Part shown: positions 58,268 through 64,000 of the stretch, piece after piece
How the letters are laid out: each line of letters begins with the position of its first letter
How positions within the stretch are numbered: the first letter of the stretch is position 1
Source: Elmis aenea
Taxonomy: Eukaryota; Arthropoda; Insecta; Coleoptera; Elmidae
NCBI GenBank assembly: GCA_947652605.1
Contig: OX393580.1
Span: 19,178,159 to 19,242,158 of the forward strand
Direction of reading: 5' to 3'
Length of the DNA stretch: 64,000 nt
The notes under the pieces: generated by a model
What the model was told of the DNA's origin: nothing
Database searches by the model: none
The model's input: the letters and a program-made list of their open reading frames with translations, nothing else
Program-made: the position numbers and the translations under genes

Positions 58268-60881
58268 TTAATGACTGTATCCGTATCCACCATATCCACC
58301 ATATCCACCATATCCTCCTCCCAATCTTCCGTAACCACCATATCCTCCCAATCCTCCGTATCCTCCTAATCTGCCATAACCTGCTCCCAAACCACCGGCG
58401 TATCCACCATAACCTCCTCCCAAACCACCAGCGTATCCACCATAACCGGCATAACCACCATAACCTCCAACAGCGATAGCTGGGGCAGCGGATACGATGG
58501 TTTTGACTGGGGCAGCGACGATGGCTTTAGCGGCAACGGCGACTTGTGGGTGGGCAGCGTGTCCAGATCTGTGTACGACAGCGTTGAAACCGTTGTGTGG
58601 GTCAGCGGTGTAGTCTACGGTACGGGTGGTGCCATCGGGTTCGACGAGGGAGTATTGGCCTTTGACTACATCACCTTCACGGACTTCGTGTTGGCTTTTT
58701 TGGTCACCAGTGTGAGCATCAGCCACACCATAGTTGAATTCGTAATGAGCTGGGGCCTAGAAACATAAAAAAACTTTAATACTCTTGAAATTCAACTACA
58801 CAATATATTTTAAATCAACCCTCGACATCCTCAGGAATCTTTAATGTCCTTTGGAAGATTTGAACCCTCAACGGTGGGCAATAGTATTTGTAGATATTTT
58901 TTCACTATATTTTAACCCTTTTGGGCCTTCCAGGTCAATTACAATAATTTAACGTATATATTTTAACCCTCACAGAAAGTATAAGAAATAATTTTGTTCC
59001 CGTATTTTAAACCTACAAGACGTGTAGTGGTGTTTGATGTCCATTGCAATAGTTGAATTTTTATATAATAAATAATGAGGTACAAGAGGCTTCAAAAATC
59101 TTTGCAGTAAATTCACGACTGTACTTTTGCTCTCAAAATTCCTCAAGGGTCTCCGAAATACTTTGCAGAATATACCACTGCAGTTGAACTGTCAAAATCC
59201 CACGAGTCTTTGAAGTCCCTTGTAGTTATCGGTGTCAGTAATTAAACCCAAAATGGGTCTAGAAATTCTTTAACTTTTTTTCAGTATTTATAACTGTATA
59301 TTAACCCTTGAAGTCCAAGAGGGGTCTTTGAAGTCCCTTGCTATAATTAAATGTACTTACGAAGTAGTCTACAGCAGGGGCAGCGGTTTTAACGATAGCG
59401 GGTGCAGCGTGAACTACTGGGGCTGCGTGAACAATTGGGGCAGCGTGAACTACTGGAGCAGCGTGAACTACTGGAGCAGCGGCAATTACGGTACGGCCGA
59501 TTCCGTAACCGCCATAACCTCCAGCGAGTCCTCCATAACCGCCTAATCCACCGGCGTATCCACCATATCCACCATATCCGCCTAATCCACCGGCGTATCC
59601 ACCATAACCGCCTCCATAACCGCCTCCATAACCGCCACCATATCCACCAGCGTAGCCACCATGACTGACTAAGTTGTTGGTGCTAACGTAGGAAGTACCA
59701 TAACCAGCATTGCCAGCCAAGTAACCGGCATTAGCGTAGGCTACAAGAGCGCAAACGGCTACAAACTGAAAAAAAATATCATAAATTTAACAACAAATTT
59801 CAGTACCACTTGGTTCTTGGTATTTGAACTACAAAATTTTTTCTTAAAAAATTATAAGAAAAATCAAATTTGCAAAAATTTTGCAAACAAGACTAGTTTT
59901 TCTGCATCGTTCTAGCTCAGTATCGTTTCCGATTCCAAAAATATTAAAATTAATTGACTGTTAAACAAAATTTTTTGACAACTTTTATTTAATGAAAATT
60001 TACTTGAAATACTGTATACTAAAAGTTTTACTTAGTAGTAACTGCTTTTGTAAATTTACATTAAAAACTATTAAATATTATTTAAACAAAAAACTGTTTC
60101 ATTGTATTCATTTAAAAAACAGTTTAAGTTGAATACACTTAAAAAACTTTTATTAATAAACTATTTAAAGAATGAATATTATTGAATAACTGTTCAATGA
60201 AGATTTATCTGGAAAACTGTTTCATAATAAAATATAATTTTGTCAACACACAATTATATAGTTCGCAAATGGTGCTTGAAAATAATTAAACAAAAATTTC
60301 AATAAACTGCTCAGCAAAAATATATTGAAAAACAGTATTACAAATATTTACTTAAAAATTGGTGATGACTATTTCAAGAAAAACTGTTTAATGAAAATCC
60401 GTTTGGAAAACTATTTGATGTGAATGTAATTTAAAAGCTCTTTTGCAAAAAATAAATTGCAAAACTGTTTAAGGGAAACATTTAAAAAACTGTTCAATGA
60501 CAATTTACTTGGAAAACCGTCTTTGGTAAATCATTTTTAATAAAACACAAACTTAAAAAGTGAGGAAAAAGATGCTTGAAAAATCCGAAATAAAAAATTT
60601 CTTATAGTAACTGTTTTATGAACATTTATTTGGAAAACCTATTAAGTAAATTACTTGAGAAAATAGTTTTTAAAAATTATTTTAATATCTTATCAAACAA
60701 AATTTACTCGAAAAAATTTAATTACAATAAAAGCTCTTTATTGTGAATTTACATGAAAAATGTAAATCGAAAAACACTTAAACTAATCAATAAACATTTA
60801 TTGACAGATAGACTTTGTAAAAATTCACGATGTATCCGATAACATAATAATTTAATACGTTTTACACACCTTTCCAATCAT
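58268..60881 (-). CDS. Cuticular protein, RR-2 family, long GGY-rich form (gene H)
   Basis: Exons 60870-60881 (MIGK), 59361-59765 and 58268-58756, phase-0 introns, 301 residues. The signal peptide is [17 protein letters not shown]. The arm starts [19 protein letters not shown] and runs through GGYGGGYGG and GGLGGYGG repeats. It ends with four copies of HAAPVV or HAAPIV before [12 protein letters not shown]. Exon 3 ([15 protein letters not shown]) carries the RR-2 domain at about residues 140-203 ([49 protein letters not shown]). The tail has [23 protein letters not shown], then [13 protein letters not shown] repeats, ending GYGYSH. It is the closest sibling of gene G in layout. The HAAPVV and AAP repeats are typical of hard-cuticle RR-2 proteins. 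Confidence 0.93.
58790..59350. repeat. Degenerate tandem repeat filling intron 2 of gene H
   Basis: Recurrent variants of 'tctttgaagtcccttg', 'ttttaaccctc' and 'ctcaaaattcctcaagggtct' fill nearly the whole intron at irregular spacing of roughly 60-70 bases. It is non-coding. Confidence 0.5.
60000..60740. repeat. Degenerate tandem repeat in intron 1 of gene H
   Basis: Variants of 'tacttggaaaactgtttaatgaaaattt' recur across about 700 bases. Units are diverged and unequal in length. It is non-coding. Confidence 0.5.
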
Positions 60882-60921
60882 GTTATGTTATATTATGCAC
60901 AGTTCACTACAGCTACACAAT

Positions 60922-61018
60922 ACTGTCCTACGAACAGAATCATTTGCTTTTATAGTAACTATAACCCACCAAATACCTTCCCCATAAGGAATAAAAAATA
61001 GAAAGGTTATTTCGGCAA
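60922..61018 (-). promoter_or_regulatory. Promoter of gene H
   Basis: On the minus strand, TATAAAAG (60947-60954) lies 30 bases before a GACAGTAT initiator (predicted +1 at 60924). Upstream TTGCCGAAATAACCTTTC is at 61001-61018, only 47 bases from the TATA box, the shortest spacing in the cluster. Confidence 0.75.
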
Positions 61019-61490
61019 TCATAATTTGGGGACATATGTAACAAATTTGCCAATGTTGTTTCTATTTGCCGACATGCGTTGATCGATAAAATCGATAAAA
61101 ATAGTTTTTCTGCTGTGGCATAACAAATTTTGTACACTCATAGTACATATGAGTCGAGAAGTCCGGTCTCCATGACAAAGTTAATGTTATCAAAATACGT
61201 TTACCTGTCTAGTTTTTTGTACTCTTGTAATGCGAAGCAAAATACGTGCAGCTTATAAATGACATTTTATTGATAAAAACGATGTATCTTTTCTGTTAAA
61301 TTCTCTCCAAATAATTCAACCCATCCCATTAAAAACTGAGAAAGCATTTTCTGCGGGAAGACTCTGTTAATAAATTAAGAATATGACTAAGTGACTAAAG
61401 CATAGATAAACTTTGTTTTTTAAAATTGTATTAGAAAAATTAATTGTAAAAATTATATTATTGTGTTCATACAAATGATATTACAATAGT
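61019..61490. other. Spacer upstream of gene H
   Basis: AT-rich, with no gene or repeat recognised up to the LINE insertion. Confidence 0.45.
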
Positions 61491-61500
61491 AAGGTAATAT

Positions 61501-61989
61501 ATTTCTAGAAAAGCAAAGATCAAAATATACCACACTACTATAAGACCAATAGTGACGTACGCGTGCGAAACATGGACGCTAAACAAAACAGAACAAACAA
61601 GACTAGAAGTGTGGGAAAGGAAGGTGCTAAGGAAAATATTTGGCGGAAAGAGAATTGGAGATGGGTGGGTAAGAAGAACAAACGATGAATTAAAAGAACT
61701 ATACAAAGAAACAAGTATCATTGGGGTTATAAAAGCACAAAGGCTAAGGTGGCTGGGACATACAGAAAGAATGGGGAGTACAAGAATGCCGAAAATGGTA
61801 ATGATAAACACGATAGGTGGAAGGAAGAGAAGGGGACGACCCAAAGCAAGATGGAGGACGGAAGTGGAGAGAGATTTAGAAACGTTAAAAATTACTGGAT
61901 GGAGAAGGAAGGCCAGCGATAGAGAAGGATGGAAGAAAGTTATCAAACAAGCCATGGGCCAACTTGGCTCGCAGAGCTAAATTATATAT
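61501..61989 (+). mobile_element. 5'-truncated LINE with intact C-terminal reading frame
   Basis: The plus strand encodes, without a stop, KAKIKIYHTTIRPIVTYACETW, then NKTEQTRLEVWERKVLRKIFGG, LRWLGHTERM, GRPKARWRTEVERDL and GQLGSQS followed by TAA at 61978. These are the carboxy-terminal segments of an insect non-LTR retrotransposon (thumb region, W-GH--RM, GRP-R-W). A 10-base direct repeat aaggtaatat flanks it at 61491-61500 and 61990-61999, as expected of a target-site duplication after 5'-truncated insertion. The intact frame and duplication suggest a fairly recent event. The endonuclease and catalytic part are missing. Confidence 0.8.
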
Positions 61990-62005
61990 AAGGTAATATT
62001 TCTGA

Positions 62006-62528
62006 AATGTTTGTTTCTCTCACCAATATTATTTTATTTTTTACGTATAATATTCATGGAGCCAAATGTATTACATATATGACTTGGTGTTGTTTTTAAG
62101 TAATAATCCTGTCCTGTTTCTGGTTTGTTTATGTTAAAATATTGACTTAATTTATTATATCCCGGGTTCCCGGAAAATCCCGGAAAATCCCGGAAAAAAT
62201 ACCGATTTCTTTCCGGAATCCAGGGACAAGCAAAAATGTCAAATATGAGAAACCCTAATCAAAAAAATTTTGAAAATATTTTTGTTTGCACAAAATATTT
62301 ACCTTGTTAAGCAATTTATTTACGTTTATTGATACAACAATGTAATTTTTGTAAATGATTTTGTATAAATATGTGTTACCAACATGTAGCTCTGCTAATT
62401 TTTCAAAACATTTGCCAAAACAATACCTATTAATCGATCGAAAATAATATTTGATCGAATTTTTCGACAAACTTTAAGAATCTGAAATTATTTAACGATA
62501 AGGTACATTTTCCAAAAATACTTTTAAC
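62006..62528. repeat. Dispersed repeat R, copy 2
   Basis: Collinear with 56577-57250. It contains a triple 'cccggaaaat' run at about 62168-62200 absent from copy 1. It is cut at its right side by the hAT-like element that begins at 62529. Confidence 0.65.
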
Positions 62529-64000
62529 CAGGGCATGAAACCGGTTTTTTAAACCGGTTTAAAAAACCGGTTAACCGTTATTTTTTGTCAAAAAAAGTGA
62601 TTTTTAACCGAAACCGAAACCGTTATTTTTAAAGGCAAAAAAACCGGTAACCTTTAACCAAAATAATAAAAAACCGTTTTTTTTACATCTTTTTTTAATA
62701 AAAATTACGATGAAAAATACAAAATCTGTATTAAATGCGATTAGTTTACCAGAAGTCATTACTGAACGCTTGATTGTACATATATTATAAAATTATAAAT
62801 AGAAAATTCCCTTCACCTGTCAAATTTGCGTTTTCAACCAATCACTAATCTTAAATCTTTTAGAGACTACCAATAGAAGCAATATTACAGGGTAATAATT
62901 TTACATTCCTCTGCCAGGAGTTGATCCTCCTGTCAAATTTGCGTTTTCGACCAATAACAAACTCAGATTTCCTTTAAACGGCCAATAAACATAATCATAC
63001 ACTGATAATTTACTTTTCGCAATTAACAGATTTTCATGCGTTTATTGGTCGTTTCTAAGAAATCTGAGTTTTTGATTGGTGGAAAATATAAATTTGGAGA
63101 GGGAATAAGGTATTTTGGTCTTGATAATTTTTTGACAGTTGTCGGCGACCAATAACGTTACTTTAATATAGATTAAACCACACCCCTGACACACCACTCT
63201 GACAGTACTTGTAAAATTTGACATAACAGATTATGTATGTACCTAAATACTATTTGGTTCATTAATTTTTATTAAAATATAATTCTTGAATTAAAAATTA
63301 GTTATAAATGATCTATTAATAATAACAATCGCAATAAGTAGTACGTATACTTTAATTCATCTAAATTAAACATTTTAATTTGACAGATAGGTTAGGTGAA
63401 GAAAATTTTCTGACAAAATATAACTCGTGCATTGCAAATAATCTATAATTTTTGTCAAATCTTCACTCATGCAAGTTGAAGCAGGGGTCAAATGTTTTTT
63501 CCGCTCGCGCGGAGACTGCTATAGGGGGGTTGGCCCCCTCTTCAGTCGTTAGAGGTACAAGGATAATGGGTAGGGATGTGGATAGTCAAGGATGGGCAAG
63601 GATAGGTGGAAGTACTGCCACAGCATTTGCCTTAACTATAGAGGAAACCACCTGAAACCTCTACAATGACAGTCGGCCCTGGGAATCGAACCCAGGACCT
63701 CCCGATTACAAGTTAGGTTGTTTTCGTGCACTCGTGATTTTTTAAGCTCAACTTGCATTCGGGCATATTTACCAAAAAATTATCGATAATTTTCAATGCA
63801 CGTGTTATATTACTACTGATAATATCTTTTCATACTTTGCATTAAATAATTTTAAAAACCGGTTAATTTAACCGGTTTTAAAAACCGGTAAACCGGTTTT
63901 TAATTTTAATTTTTTTACACTTAACCGGTTTTTTAGGAATAAAACCGGTTTTTTAACAAAATAAAGTTCTCGATTTCGGTTAACTGTAAACCAAATTTTT
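62529..64000. mobile_element. hAT-like element with ACCGGTTTT repeats, running off the window
   Basis: The left end CAGGGCATGAAACCGG follows 'cttttaac', where copy 1 of repeat R is uninterrupted, so the boundary is secure. Sub-terminal AACCGGTTTT runs lie at 62540-62680, with inverted runs at 63855-63950. The right terminus is outside the window. No transposase frame is seen. Confidence 0.55.
63480..63714 (-). repeat. tRNA-derived SINE, head truncated
   Basis: The minus strand from about 63714 reads TTGTAATCGGGAGG, then CCTGGGTTCGATTCCCAGG. That is an anticodon arm of Thr(TGT) type followed by a complete T-arm with a polymerase III B box (GGTTCGATTCC). The D-arm and A box are absent, so it is not a working tRNA. 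The body continues GTTTCAGGTGGTTTCCTC..., less AT-rich than the flanks. It lies inside the hAT-like element. Confidence 0.6.

Noticed and set aside
58234..58479. Plus-strand His/Ile-rich frame near gene H
   Set aside because: Antisense reading of GGYGG codons. Histidine-rich composition is an artefact of reverse-complemented Gly-Tyr repeats.
61467..61955. Minus-strand 162-residue hydrophobic frame
   Set aside because: Antisense of the LINE C-terminal frame, which has clear family motifs on the plus strand.
63670..63714. A tRNA-Thr(TGT) gene on the minus strand
   Set aside because: Only the anticodon and T-arms are present. The anticodon stem does not pair with the upstream sequence, and the D-arm and acceptor 5' strand are missing. 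A SINE head explains it better.

Overview
The window is AT-rich insect genomic DNA. It is dominated by a cluster of eight cuticular-protein genes of the chitin-binding Rebers-Riddiford RR-2 (CPR) family, all on the minus strand. The RR-2 repertoire and the Gly/Tyr/Ala-rich low-complexity arms point to an insect. A beetle is my best guess, but that is inference and not proven by the sequence.

Every gene has the same plan: a 12-base first coding exon encoding M-x-x-[KQ]; a second exon with the rest of the signal peptide plus, in most genes, a Gly/Tyr-rich arm, ending near -VDY[YHWF]; and a third exon with the RR-2 domain plus a low-complexity tail. Both introns are phase 0 in all eight. In order along the window (transcription runs right to left) they are A 9295-10338, B 17383-20293, C 25026-27040, D 31628-33519, E 36679-40163, F 42722-44850, G 48246-53906 and H 58268-60881. 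The products should be secreted by epidermal cells, bind chitin through the RR-2 domain and be packed and cross-linked in cuticle. C and D are a recent pair or are being homogenised in exon 3. E is an acidic, Ser/Gly/Glu-rich outlier. G and H are long GGY-rich forms.

All eight genes carry the same promoter: a TATAAAAG-type box 30-32 bases before a TCAGT-type initiator, and an upstream motif resembling GTCGNAATAACTTTCA, usually 58-67 bases before the TATA box. A ninth promoter of this design faces the other way at about 2005-2120, with no recognisable coding exon behind it.

The rest is mobile-element debris. Position 4474-8827 is a five-member nest: a TTAA-flanked piggyBac-like element holds a 9-bp-TSD Mutator-like element, which holds a half copy of a TA-flanked MITE and a hAT-like element, and the hAT-like element holds a Helitron. 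Other items are a head-to-head Penelope-like fragment with a GIY-YIG domain (2605-3400), a decayed non-autonomous LTR element (11610-15666), three decayed LINE 3' ends, a dead C2H2 zinc-finger array (27775-28550), several terminal-inverted-repeat MITE families in multiple copies, and a nest at the right edge containing a hAT-like element and a tRNA-derived SINE. Several of these lie inside cuticle-gene introns (B, E, F/E spacer, G) and account for much of the intron length in E and G. I found no tRNA gene proper, rRNA or CRISPR array. Bacterial-type features are not expected here.
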